From NCBI RefSeq assembly GCF_003590795.1, contig NZ_QYUL01000003.1, positions 1-64,000 of the forward strand: a stretch of DNA of 64,000 nt, given 5' to 3'. The position numbers and the translations under genes are program-made. Of the stretch, positions 8,870 to 17,088 are shown piece by piece. The DNA comes from Azospirillum cavernae. Its GTDB lineage: Bacteria > Pseudomonadota > Alphaproteobacteria > Azospirillales > Azospirillaceae. The notes below the pieces were generated by a model, which saw only the letters and a program-made list of their open reading frames with translations, did no database searches and was not told where the DNA came from. Within the stretch, counting starts at the first letter, position 1. Each line of letters opens with the position of its first letter.

Positions 8870-9535
8870 TTACTTGTTCACCTTGTGGGGATAGGCGCCG
8901 CGCTGCGGGGCGTTGTGAACCCGCGTGTACGCGTAATCCACGCCCATGCCGTAGGCGCCGAAATGCTCGCGGGTGATTTCCATCACGCCGTCATAGGTGT
9001 CCCGACGCGCCCAGTCCCGTTGCAGCTCCAGCACCGTCTGCACGGTGGTGATGGATTCCGCGCCATGCTGTTCGCAACGGCGGATGGCGGCGTCATGCGC
9101 CTCCTTCGACATCCCGCCCGAGGCGTCAACGTTCATGATGACCTCATAACCCTCGGCGAGCGCGCAGATGGTCGGGAAAATCAGGCAGGCTTCGGTCCAC
9201 AAGGCGGCCATCACCAGCTTCTTGCGGCCCGTGGCCTTCACCGCCTCGACAAAGGCGGCGTCTTCCCAGCTGTTCATGCTGGACCGCTCGATGGGGTCCT
9301 GTTGCAGAACATCCAGCAGTTCCGGCCAGATGTAGCCGCTGAAGGATTCGGTTTCGACGGCGGTGACGATGGTGGGGATGTTGAACACCTTGGCCGCCTT
9401 GGCCATGGCGATGGTGTTGTTCTTCAGAAGTTGGCGGTCGATGCTGGTGACGCCAAACGACATCTGCGGCTGGTGGTCGATGAAGATGAAAACGCAATTG
9501 TCGGGGGTAATCAGCTTTTCGGTCGCGGCGGGCAT
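8870..9535 (-). CDS. YcaC-like isochorismatase-family cysteine hydrolase
   Basis: 221 residues in the isochorismatase/cysteine-hydrolase fold. The likely triad is visible: Asp in IFIDHQPQMSFG (about residue 19), Lys in ATGRKKLVMAAL and the nucleophile Cys in LWTEACLIFPT. That arrangement and the length match YcaC-type hydrolases, whose physiological substrate is unknown. The ATG at 9535 has a GGAG site in front and starts just before the first strand; the frame stays open to 9631 but overlaps the AraC gene end. It lies between the AraC gene and the XapX gene on the same strand, consistent with one regulated unit. Confidence 0.85.
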   Translation of the reverse strand: MPAATEKLITPDNCVFIFIDHQPQMSFGVTSIDRQLLKNNTIAMAKAAKVFNIPTIVTAVETESFSGYIWPELLDVLQQDPIERSSMNSWEDAAFVEAVKATGRKKLVMAALWTEACLIFPTICALAEGYEVIMNVDASGGMSKEAHDAAIRRCEQHGAESITTVQTVLELQRDWARRDTYDGVMEITREHFGAYGMGVDYAYTRVHNAPQRGAYPHKVNK

Positions 9536-9608
9536 GATTGGCTCCGTGGTTGAAAACACAGCCCGCCATATAAGAAACAAAATTTTGCCTGTCTTGAACG
9601 ATATTGAC

Positions 9609-10442
9609 CTATCGGCGATTGATCGTGACAAAGCGTCCCGGCGTGACGCCCATGTGTTTCTTGAAACAGCGGGTCAGATGGCTTTGATCGGAAAAGCCGC
9701 AGGCGAAGGAGGTTTCAAGGATCGGAGCGCCGCGTTTCAGCAAGTCACGAGCGGCGTTGACGCGGCAAATCGCCAGATAATCATGCGGCGTAACCCCCAT
9801 CTTTTTGCGGAACTGACGCAACAGGACAAAGGGATTGCACCCCGCGATCTCGGCCAATGTCTGAAGGGCGACGCCGTCGGAAAAATGCGCGCGAATGTAA
9901 TCGGCGACCCGACCGATTTTCTGGGGTGAGGTTTCCCGCGAGCGCCGCAGGCCCGGATGCCCGCTCCGGCGGCTCAACCGCCAGAGCAGCCGGTGCGTGT
10001 CCGTCGCCATTTCCAGCGCGCACGGGTTTTGCTCCGACAACCAATGCATCAGCCAGAAGACCTCGTGGACCTCGGGGGCTTCCATCACCGGCGATTGGAA
10101 ATTGATGGGGGCGAGTTCTTGGTCGGCGGCGGCGTACATCTCGGCCAACCGCTGTGGGGAGATCCTGATTTCACGGCAGATCGCGCCGGTGTCGGCGACC
10201 TGCCGCATCGTCGTCGAATAGACCTGCCCGGCGTCGCGGAGGATCATATTGGCCGGCAGTTCGATGTAACTCCGGCCGTCTTGCTGGGTTTCCCAAATGG
10301 ATCCGGTAAAGGCAATAATCGAGACGTCGTCGTTGAAAGCTTTAACAATGTTTATGCGGTCTTTCGGGGCGATGTCGAACCGGGTGAAATCGCACCCGTT
10401 GCCCTGCCAATGATACATACGGCTGTTGACCATAGTAACCAT
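9609..10442 (-). CDS. AraC-family transcriptional regulator
   Basis: 277 residues: an N-terminal cupin-like ligand domain (about 1-150) and a C-terminal pair of helix-turn-helices (about 175-277). The first HTH includes VALQTLAEIAGCNPFVLLRQ and the second ILETSFACGFSDQSHLTRCF, followed by the family's end motif GVTPGRF. It precedes the YcaC-like hydrolase by 73 bases on the same strand and probably controls that operon. The start is uncertain: ATGs at 10442 and 10433 are both possible and neither has a clear ribosome site. Ligand unknown. Confidence 0.85.
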   Translation of the reverse strand: MVTMVNSRMYHWQGNGCDFTRFDIAPKDRINIVKAFNDDVSIIAFTGSIWETQQDGRSYIELPANMILRDAGQVYSTTMRQVADTGAICREIRISPQRLAEMYAAADQELAPINFQSPVMEAPEVHEVFWLMHWLSEQNPCALEMATDTHRLLWRLSRRSGHPGLRRSRETSPQKIGRVADYIRAHFSDGVALQTLAEIAGCNPFVLLRQFRKKMGVTPHDYLAICRVNAARDLLKRGAPILETSFACGFSDQSHLTRCFKKHMGVTPGRFVTINRR

Positions 10443-10523
10443 TCAAAAATTGTGCGAATTATTGATGTGAACTTCAAATTCATACAGCGAGGATGAGCGG
10501 CCTACAAGCTCTCCTCTAGCGAT

Positions 10524-10708
10524 CCAGGGCAATCGCTTGAACGCTTTCACACCCATAAAAGCCCTTCTCCCCTTGTGGGAGAGGGGTTGGGATGAGGGGT
10601 GCGGTCCGAACGAGGCCGGAAAGGTTCCCTTCCCCCCTCACCCCAACCCCTCTCCCGCGAGGGGAGAGGGGCTTATTCAGCCTTCAATGGTTCAAGCGAT
10701 TGCCCTGG
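10524..10708. repeat. 185-bp nested palindromic element (REP/MITE-like)
   Basis: Fills most of the gap between the AraC and LysR genes. A perfect 19-bp outer inverted repeat, CCAGGGCAATCGCTTGAAC at 10524-10542 and its complement at 10690-10708, encloses an inner pair of about 40 bp of the type CCCTCACCCCAACCCCTCTC (10562-10600 and 10635-10676). Each inner arm contains its own small GGGAGAGGGG hairpin. The whole can fold into one long hairpin. No coding potential. A shorter relative of the inner sequence is at 16147-16184. Confidence 0.85.
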
Positions 10709-10743
10709 CTAGCGATCTTGCATCAGAACGGGAAAATCCGAAT

Positions 10744-11667
10744 TCACAGAGAGGGCGCGGTTTCCGACGACCAGGACATGGCGCGGCAGGATTGTTGCAG
10801 CCAGTCGATGAACAGGCGGACCTTGGCCGAGCGGTGGCGCGAGGGCGCCGTCAGGGCGAAAATCCCCGGCATCGGGTGGGCGTGATAATCCGGCAAAACA
10901 TTCACGAGTTGACCGGACTTGATGAGGGTGTCCACGGAAAAGATCGGCAACAGGGCGATGCCCAGGCCATCCAGCGTCGCTTGCAACATCAATTCGGCGG
11001 TGTTGGCGTGGAAATGCCCATTGGCGCGGAACACCCCGACGCGGCCATCCGGCCCCTTGTGCCGCCATTGGGCGGCCCCGCCATTGACGACGTAAGAGAT
11101 CAACGCATGGGTCTTCATGTCGTCCGGCGTGGTCGGTCGGCCATGGCGGGCGATGTAGGCGGGCGACGCCACCGGCAGAATTGGACAATCCCCCAAGGAC
11201 CGCGCCACCAGGGTGGAATCGTCGAGCGTGCCGATGCGGATCACCACATCATAGCCGTCGGCCTGAACATCGACGCGCCGGTCTTCAAACACCGTGTGAA
11301 GCTGGATTTCCGGATAGCGCTGGGCGAAGCCGGTAATCACCGGCATCAGATGCATGTGTCCGAACGACATCGGCGCGTTGACACGCAATTCACCCTTGGG
11401 GGTTTCCCGCCGCTCCCGGATTTCGGCGGCGGCGGCGGTCAATTCGTCAAGCGCCAGCCGCGTCCGCTCGTAATAAATCGCCCCCTCTTCGGTCAGAGAC
11501 ACATGGCGGGTGGTGCGGCGGAGCAGCTTGACGCCCAGTTCCTCCTCCAACGCTTGAATCTGCTTGCTGACCGCCGCGCCCGACAGCCCCAGCTTGCGGG
11601 CCGCCTTGGTGAAGCTGTTGTGTTGCGCGACTTCGACGAAGAGAGACACGCGGTCCAGGGTCGCCAT
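10744..11667 (-). CDS. LysR-family transcriptional regulator (AaeR/DsdC-like branch)
   Basis: 307 residues, standard LysR length. The N-terminal winged helix-turn-helix reads FTKAARKLGLSGAAVSKQIQ and continues into LEEELGVKLLRRTTRHVSLT. The remainder is the two-lobed effector domain, with the usual ALLPIFSVDTLIKSGQL region near the end. It is transcribed divergently from pirin-osmC with 130 bases between start codons, and likely controls that pair and itself. Effector unknown. Confidence 0.9.
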   Translation of the reverse strand: MATLDRVSLFVEVAQHNSFTKAARKLGLSGAAVSKQIQALEEELGVKLLRRTTRHVSLTEEGAIYYERTRLALDELTAAAAEIRERRETPKGELRVNAPMSFGHMHLMPVITGFAQRYPEIQLHTVFEDRRVDVQADGYDVVIRIGTLDDSTLVARSLGDCPILPVASPAYIARHGRPTTPDDMKTHALISYVVNGGAAQWRHKGPDGRVGVFRANGHFHANTAELMLQATLDGLGIALLPIFSVDTLIKSGQLVNVLPDYHAHPMPGIFALTAPSRHRSAKVRLFIDWLQQSCRAMSWSSETAPSL

Positions 11668-11690
11668 ATTGATAACCTGTGGTAAACAAT
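11668..11690. promoter_or_regulatory. Candidate LysR operator between lysR and pirin genes
   Basis: Immediately upstream of the LysR start codon: ATTGATAACC-TGT-GGTAAACAAT. The arms match at 8 of 10 positions as an inverted repeat. It is the only clear dyad in the divergent promoter and fits the partly symmetrical sites bound by LysR proteins. Assignment is inferred from position. Confidence 0.45.
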
Positions 11691-11797
11691 GTTCTCAAAG
11701 AATGGCGTATTATCGCCGAAAGGCAATCGAATTATGGTCTGTCTCAACGGAACACGGCCCCGACCGCCGGGGCGGCACACCAACAGGAGACAGCGCC

Positions 11798-12502
11798 ATG
11801 ATCGCCGTTTATCCCTACAACACGCTCGGTCACGCCAACCATGGCTGGTTGGACGCACGTCATCATTTCAGCTTCGCGCGTTATTGGAACCCGGCGCGGA
11901 CCGGCTTTGGCAATCTGCTGGTGGTGAATGACGACACGGTGGCGTCGGGCAAAGGTTTCGGAACCCACCCGCACCGCGACATGGAAATCATCACCTATGT
12001 CCGTCAGGGGGCGATCACCCACAAGGACAGCATGGGAAATGTCGGGCGGACCTCGGCGGGCAATGTCCAGGTGATGAGCGCCGGAACCGGCGTCATGCAT
12101 TCGGAATACAATCTGGAACAGGAAGACACCCGCCTTTACCAGATTTGGATCCAGCCGAATCAACAGAATGTTCAGCCGCGCTGGGAGGCCCGGCAGTTCC
12201 CCGAGGCCCCGATCACTTCAGGCGCGTTGCCGCTGCTGGTGTCCGGGCGGGCGGAGGACGCGGACAGCGGCGCGTTGTTCATCCATCAAGACGCCGCGAT
12301 TTACGGCGGCAAAATCGCGGCGGGGACGGTCATCGAGCATCCGATCCGCGCCGGGGTCTATGTGCTGGCGTCGTCCGGCTCCTTCACCGTCAACGGCGCG
12401 CGGCTCAATCCGGGCGACGGCGCGGAAGTCACCGAGGAAGCGGCGCTGCGCATCGTCGCCGAAACGGATGCCGAAATCCTCATCATCGACGTCGGCGCCT
12501 AA
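11798..12502 (+). CDS. Pirin-family protein (YhhW-type bicupin)
   Basis: 234 residues. The N-terminal cupin contains the pirin signature: GHANHGWLDARHHFSFARYW, then GTHPHRDMEIITYV and GAITHKDSMGN, with the metal-binding His and Glu residues intact. The C-terminal half is the shorter second cupin of the YhhW group, some of which have quercetin 2,3-dioxygenase activity in vitro. The start at 11798 follows an AGGAGA site. It is followed by an OsmC protein 88 bases on, suggesting a redox or electrophile-response pair under the divergent LysR. Confidence 0.9.
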   Translation: MIAVYPYNTLGHANHGWLDARHHFSFARYWNPARTGFGNLLVVNDDTVASGKGFGTHPHRDMEIITYVRQGAITHKDSMGNVGRTSAGNVQVMSAGTGVMHSEYNLEQEDTRLYQIWIQPNQQNVQPRWEARQFPEAPITSGALPLLVSGRAEDADSGALFIHQDAAIYGGKIAAGTVIEHPIRAGVYVLASSGSFTVNGARLNPGDGAEVTEEAALRIVAETDAEILIIDVGA

Positions 12503-12525
12503 CCTGATCGCTCTATCACCGCAGA

Positions 12526-12559
12526 CCTGTGGCGGCCCCTTTGGCGTCGCCGCCACAGG
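12526..12559 (+). other. Stem-loop between pirin and osmC genes
   Basis: A perfect 11-bp stem, CCTGTGGCGGC (12526-12536) with GCCGCCACAGG (12549-12559), and a 12-base loop. No T-run follows, so it is not a standard terminator; it could stabilise the upstream mRNA or lower read-through into osmC. Confidence 0.55.
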
Positions 12560-12590
12560 CGAAACGCGCTCAACGCTTTGGAGATGATCC

Positions 12591-13004
12591 ATGACGGACA
12601 AAACGACGATTGCGACCATCACGGAAACCGGCGACAGCCCTTATGCGGTTGCGATCGCCATCGCGGGCCGGACGTTGACGGGGGATGAACCCGTTGCGGT
12701 CGGCGGGGGTGATCTGGGGCCGTCGCCCTTCGATTTTCTCACCGCCGCCTTGGGCGAGTGCACGGCGATGACGGTGCGCTGGTACGCTCTGCAACAGACA
12801 TGGCCGTTGGAGAAAGTTGAGGTTCGGATCGCCCATTTCAAGGATGGTCGGCAGGATGTCTTTGAAAAGACGATTCATCTGACGGGCGACTCGCTGTCGT
12901 CCGATCAACGCGCCAGCTTGATGAGCATCGCCGCGAAATGCCCGGTCCAGCGCGTGCTGGAAGGCACGCCCCGGATCACGACGTTTGAGTATCCGACGGC
13001 CTGA
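12591..13004 (+). CDS. OsmC-family peroxiredoxin-like protein
   Basis: 137 residues, the usual OsmC/Ohr size. Both redox cysteines are present: the peroxidatic Cys in ALGECTAMTVRWYA and the resolving Cys in AAKCPVQRVL. The GPSPFDFLTAALG segment preceding the first Cys is typical of the YhfA/OsmC branch. Cytosolic thiol peroxidase of organic hydroperoxides by family. Its neighbours, pirin and LysR, support a stress or quinone-related role. Confidence 0.9.
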   Translation: MTDKTTIATITETGDSPYAVAIAIAGRTLTGDEPVAVGGGDLGPSPFDFLTAALGECTAMTVRWYALQQTWPLEKVEVRIAHFKDGRQDVFEKTIHLTGDSLSSDQRASLMSIAAKCPVQRVLEGTPRITTFEYPTA

Positions 13005-13025
13005 GTGTTTCGGGAATCGTCGGAT

Positions 13026-13934
13026 TCAGGCGCCCGTCGCTCGGCTCTCAGCGTCAACATCCGGCGGCGTGATGGAACGCTCGCAGGCCTCGTAATGGTC
13101 GGTGATCTCCCGCCCGGTCGCCCACCAGACATCGTCATACTGACGAACATGCTTGAGAAAATCCTCCAGAATGCGGAAGCGCATCGGGCGACCGCTGACC
13201 TGCGGGTGCATCACCATGGTGGCGACCCCGCCCCACTCGCGGGTCTGGTCGAACTCGTCGCGCCAGATCGACAACACATCCTCCCGACCAAACAGGGCGC
13301 GCGGGCTGGTCCGGTGGCTCATGCCGAAATTCCAGTCGTCGAAGCTGTAATTCACCGGAATTTCAATCGGCCCGGCCCCGTCGGGCAACCGATGGCGGTA
13401 GGGCCGGATGTCGTCCCGCCACGAGCTGGAATAACGGATGCCGCGATCCCGCAGCAGTTGGAGCAGTTCGGTGAAATTTTCCCCCGACGGGGCGCGGTAG
13501 CCGACCGGGGTGACGCCGAGGATTCGTTTCAGCGCGTCGAATCCCCGGTCAACCTCCTCCACCATCGTCGCCAGATCGCCGGGTTCGGGGCGCAGATGCA
13601 GATAACCGTGATGGGCGATTTCATGGCCGCCCTTCACAATCGCCTCGCAGGCGGCGGGGTGGGCCTCCGCCGTCCAGCCGGTGACGAAGAAGGTCGCCTT
13701 CACGGCGTAGCGGTCCAGCAGCTCCAGAATCTTCGGGATGCCGACCCGCGCCTCGTACCCGCCATAGGACAGGGTGACGAGCCGTTCGGCGTTGCGCCGG
13801 TCCCCGGCGATCCACACCGATTCCGCGTCAACGTCGAAACCGGGAAACAGCGCGCAGCGCGCGCCGTTCGGCCAGGGGAACAAGGGGGCCGCCGGGGCCG
13901 GGTTGGCGGGCTTCGCCGGGATGTCGTGCGTCAT
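13026..13934 (-). CDS. Polysaccharide deacetylase-family protein (PuuE/HpPgdA-like)
   Basis: 302 residues with NodB homology. FPGFDVDAES holds the metal-site Asp, GGHEIAHHGYLH supplies the two metal histidines, and GYRAPSGENF is the conserved Arg/Pro loop. TMVMHPQVSGRPMR holds the C-terminal catalytic His. The lack of a signal peptide and the overall length place it with cytosolic PuuE/PgdA-type enzymes that act on cyclic imides or allantoin-like substrates rather than on wall polymers. The ATG at 13934 has an AGGAA site. It is divergent from the GNAT gene. Confidence 0.85.
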   Translation of the reverse strand: MTHDIPAKPANPAPAAPLFPWPNGARCALFPGFDVDAESVWIAGDRRNAERLVTLSYGGYEARVGIPKILELLDRYAVKATFFVTGWTAEAHPAACEAIVKGGHEIAHHGYLHLRPEPGDLATMVEEVDRGFDALKRILGVTPVGYRAPSGENFTELLQLLRDRGIRYSSSWRDDIRPYRHRLPDGAGPIEIPVNYSFDDWNFGMSHRTSPRALFGREDVLSIWRDEFDQTREWGGVATMVMHPQVSGRPMRFRILEDFLKHVRQYDDVWWATGREITDHYEACERSITPPDVDAESRATGA

Positions 13935-14017
13935 GGCGTGTTCCTGGATTGCGAAGGACGGTGGGATGGGGTGTTCTGGCCCCTTGTGAAGCGAACAACG
14001 CCGCAAGAAGGCCCGCG

Positions 14018-14581
14018 ATGATCCTGTTGAGACCCGCCCGCCCGGCGGACGCCCCGGCCCTGGCCCGCATGCACGTCGCCGTCTGGCGCCGGACCTACCG
14101 CGACCTCGCCCCGCAAAGCGCCCAAGACGCGCTGGACGAGGCGCGGCGGCTGGCCTTTTGGACCGGGGCGCTGGGCGATCCGGCGCGGCCCGGTCTGGTT
14201 CTGGTGGCGGAAAGCGGCGGGGCCGTCATCGGCTTTGCGTCCGGGGGCTTCGCGTCCGGGGGACCGGCGACGGAGGCCGCCTTCGCCGGGCGGGCCGAGG
14301 TGAAGCATCTTTATGTGGACGACGCCCACGCCCGGCGGGGCATCGGGCGGCGTCTGCTGGCCGCGCTGTGCGCCGAACTGTGGGCGGGCGGGGCGAGCGG
14401 AATCGGTCTGGGCGTCGTCGTCGGCAACGATCCGGCCATCGCCTTTTACGAGGCGATGGGGGGCCGCCGCCACGGGCGCTACACCGATCCCGGCCCGCTC
14501 TGGCGGTCGGACAATTGGCTGTATGTCTGGGACGATCCCGCCCGCCTGCCCACGCAGCCCGAGGGGGACGGCGCGGCCTGA
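14018..14581 (+). CDS. GNAT-family N-acetyltransferase
   Basis: 187 residues. Motif A, VKHLYVDDAHARRGIGRRLL, contains the acetyl-CoA pyrophosphate loop RRGIGR; GLGVVVGNDPAIAFYEAMGG is the usual motif B. The N-terminus (ILLRPARPADAPALARMHVA) fits the family start at 14018, although the frame is open to 13949. Acceptor unknown. It is convergent with the MmgE/PrpD gene, 38 bases apart. Confidence 0.88.
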   Translation: MILLRPARPADAPALARMHVAVWRRTYRDLAPQSAQDALDEARRLAFWTGALGDPARPGLVLVAESGGAVIGFASGGFASGGPATEAAFAGRAEVKHLYVDDAHARRGIGRRLLAALCAELWAGGASGIGLGVVVGNDPAIAFYEAMGGRRHGRYTDPGPLWRSDNWLYVWDDPARLPTQPEGDGAA

Positions 14582-14619
14582 CGGCGGACGGGACGGCGGA
14601 TGGGGGCGCCGCCGGTCCA

Positions 14620-16023
14620 TCAGCGAAACGGACGCGGCGGGGCGGCGGCCCGGAGCCGTTCGCCCAGACCACGGACGTCGGCCTCGTCGTCCAACCCGTC
14701 GATGGCGGCGACCAGCCCCTCGACCGCCGCCGCGTCCAAGGTCATCGCCGCAAGGCGGCGGACCTTCAGGGCGTGATCGGCGGCGGGCAACGGGTTGGTT
14801 GGCGAGCCGAGCGGATCCGTCACCCGATGGGACAGGCTGCGGCCATCGGTGGTCTCCACCGTGACGAAGGGTTCCTCCGACCCGCCCAGCGCCGGATCGC
14901 TGTCCAGCGTGACCCGCTCCATCATCGCCAGAACCGCCGGATCCCGGCGGATCTCCGCCCGGAAGCCATCCAGGCCAACCGCGCCCAGCCGCAGCCGCAG
15001 GGCCAGCGCGTAAGGCAGGCTCATCTGCGCGGCGGCCAAGCCGGACGCGTCGCGTCCCCCGCACATGCCGACCAGAAAGGCCGGGGCGCGCACCCGGATC
15101 CGCTCCACGTCGCCCGCCTCCAGCCCATGGGCGTGGATCAACGCGCCCAACGCGTCGATGGCGCTGTGGGTTCCCCGGCAAGAGGCGTGCGGCTTGATCG
15201 CCACCCGCTCCAGCCGCCACCCCTCGCCCCACCCCTCGCCAAGCCCGACGGTCAGCGCGTCGGGAACCGCCGATTGGGGGGCGAAGCTGCGCAGGAAGCC
15301 GCCCCAGACATCCTCGAACACGCGGCTTGGCCCGGACAACCCGCCGCGCGCGGCCAACGCCGCAAGAAGACCGCCTTCCGCCGCCCGCCCGGTGTGGATC
15401 CGTTTGGTTTGGCTGCCGTCGTGGATGAAGGCCCACAGGCCGCCGCTGAAGCTGGCGGCGTGGCCCAGCGCGTGAATGATCGCGTCCTCGCTCAGCCCAA
15501 GGATCCGGGCCGCCGCCGCCGCCGCGCCGAAGACGCCGCAGGTCGCGGTCGAATGCCACCCGGCCTCGTTGTGCGGGCGGTAGGCGCCGCAGGCCTCCAG
15601 AACCCGGCGGGCGACGTCGTAGCCCAGCACGACCGCCGTCAGAAACTCCAGCCCCGACACTGGACGGTCGGCCAACCCCAAAGCGGCGACCGCCGCTGGC
15701 AAAACCACCGCGCCGGAATGATCGCAGCCGCCGGTGTCGTCCAATTCAAACGCGTGGCAGGCGGTTCCATTGACCAGCGCCGCCGACCGCGCGCCAAGCC
15801 TGCGCGCGGTCCCCCACACCGGCTGATCGCCCGTCGGTTCGCTGGCGAGCAGCGTGGCGAGCAGCGCCGCGCCCTCCGCCGAACAGGCCCCGGCGACGCC
15901 GCAGGCCAGCGTGTCGAGCGTGTGGCGCTTGGCCTTGAGGAGAAGGGCGTCCGGCAGATCGGCGGGCCGGGTTCCGGCGATGAAGCGGGCCAGAAGGCGC
16001 GAAGGCTGGGCGGGGGAAAGCAT
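14620..16023 (-). CDS. MmgE/PrpD-family protein (iminodisuccinate epimerase-like candidate)
   Basis: 467 residues, typical of the MmgE/PrpD family, which includes 2-methylcitrate dehydratase, cis-aconitate decarboxylase and iminodisuccinate epimerase. Visible family segments include KRHTLDTLACGVAGACSAEG, NGTACHAFELDDTGGCDHSG and CRGTHSAIDALGALI. Which activity it has cannot be read directly. Its setting, beside a polar amino-acid ABC transporter and an ArgH-like C-N lyase with no methylcitrate genes, favours an epimerase acting on an aspartate-derived compound. The start at 16023 is the first ATG and is near the family N-terminus. Confidence 0.85.
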   Translation of the reverse strand: MLSPAQPSRLLARFIAGTRPADLPDALLLKAKRHTLDTLACGVAGACSAEGAALLATLLASEPTGDQPVWGTARRLGARSAALVNGTACHAFELDDTGGCDHSGAVVLPAAVAALGLADRPVSGLEFLTAVVLGYDVARRVLEACGAYRPHNEAGWHSTATCGVFGAAAAAARILGLSEDAIIHALGHAASFSGGLWAFIHDGSQTKRIHTGRAAEGGLLAALAARGGLSGPSRVFEDVWGGFLRSFAPQSAVPDALTVGLGEGWGEGWRLERVAIKPHASCRGTHSAIDALGALIHAHGLEAGDVERIRVRAPAFLVGMCGGRDASGLAAAQMSLPYALALRLRLGAVGLDGFRAEIRRDPAVLAMMERVTLDSDPALGGSEEPFVTVETTDGRSLSHRVTDPLGSPTNPLPAADHALKVRRLAAMTLDAAAVEGLVAAIDGLDDEADVRGLGERLRAAAPPRPFR

Positions 16024-16146
16024 GAATCGTCAACCGTTCATCGGAAGGCGCGGGCGGAAAATTCTGGTGAGTGGGCGTTGCGGCGGGAAGGGCGAAGACA
16101 GCGCGCGGACAGCGCCACACCGTCCGGTCGTCAACCATCCCGCCTC

Positions 16147-16184
16147 CCCCTCACCCAACCCTCTCCCCGGGGGGGAGAGGGCCA
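16147..16184. repeat. Short REP-like hairpin, relative of the element at 10.5 kb
   Basis: CCCTCACCCAACCCTCTCCC followed by a G-rich arm; CCCTCTCCCC (16159-16168) pairs with GGGGAGAGGG (16172-16181). It shares the CCTCACCC-AACCC-TCTCCC core with the inner arms at 10562-10676. It lies between the transporter binding-protein gene and the MmgE/PrpD gene. Confidence 0.75.
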
Positions 16185-16194
16185 AGCGGGGCAA

Positions 16195-17037
16195 TCACTT
16201 CACCGGCTGGCCGTTGACCAGGGCCGACGGAACCGCGTTGGCCTCCAGGTTCCATTTGGCGAGAACGGCCTTGTAGCTGCCGTCCGCGATCATCTCCTGG
16301 AACGCCTTGGCGACCGCGTCGCGCAGGCCGGGGGCGGTTTTGGCGAAGGCCATGCCCTGATATTGCTGGGTGAAGGGCTGGCCGACGATCACATAGGCGT
16401 TCGGCTCCAGCGTCAACAGATAGGGCAGGGTCTCGCTGCCCTGGACGGCGGCGTCCAGACGCTTTTGGCGCAGTTGGGTGCGCGCGTCGGCGGAGCCTTC
16501 GGTGCCGACGATGGTCAAGGCCGGTTTCCCGGCGGCGTCGCAATTGGCCTTGCTCCATTTCTCCATTTCGCTGGGGAAGCTGGTGCGGCGGCTGGCCCCG
16601 GCGGTCTTGCCGCACAGGTCGGTCATCGCCTTCAACGCGTCCTTGTTGTCGATGGTGGTGTAGAACTGCGCGCCGGTGGTCAGGTAATCGACGAAATCGA
16701 GCGTTTCGCGCCGCGCGTCGGTGTCGGTCATGCCCGACAGGATCATGTCCACGCGTCCGGTGGTCAGGCCGCTGACCATCTGTTCAAAGCTGATTTCCTG
16801 CCATTTCACCTCAAGCCCCATCTTCTTGAACAGGGCGACGCCAAGGTCGATGTCCAGGCCGGTGAGGGTCGCGGTTTTGGGATCCTTGAACTCCATCGGC
16901 GGGTAATTCGGCACGTTGGCCACGGTGATGGTTTTGGACGCCTTGATGTGGTCCGGCAGCGCTTGCGCGACGGCGGGGGCCGACGCGAAACCGGCCAGCA
17001 GGGCCACGGCGCAAAGCGGGGAAAGGGAAGAGCGCAT
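16195..17037 (-). CDS. Amino-acid-type ABC transporter substrate-binding protein (family 3)
   Basis: 280 residues with a Sec signal peptide (about 1-24, ending SAPAVAQA). The mature protein has the SBP_bac_3 pattern: NYPPMEFKDPKTATLTGLDI, then FEQMVSGLTTGRVDMILSGM and TDTDARRETLDFVDYLT. The family binds polar amino acids or related anions in the periplasm. The ATG at 17037 is preceded by AGGAGG at 8 bases; upstream TTG codons are ignored for that reason. It is downstream of the permease and ATPase genes on the same strand, making a complete importer. Confidence 0.9.
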   Translation of the reverse strand: MRSSLSPLCAVALLAGFASAPAVAQALPDHIKASKTITVANVPNYPPMEFKDPKTATLTGLDIDLGVALFKKMGLEVKWQEISFEQMVSGLTTGRVDMILSGMTDTDARRETLDFVDYLTTGAQFYTTIDNKDALKAMTDLCGKTAGASRRTSFPSEMEKWSKANCDAAGKPALTIVGTEGSADARTQLRQKRLDAAVQGSETLPYLLTLEPNAYVIVGQPFTQQYQGMAFAKTAPGLRDAVAKAFQEMIADGSYKAVLAKWNLEANAVPSALVNGQPVK

Positions 17038-17088
17038 CAACAAAACCTCCTGTTCAGGGTCGATTGTTTTTCCGGCGTCGCGCGCCGC

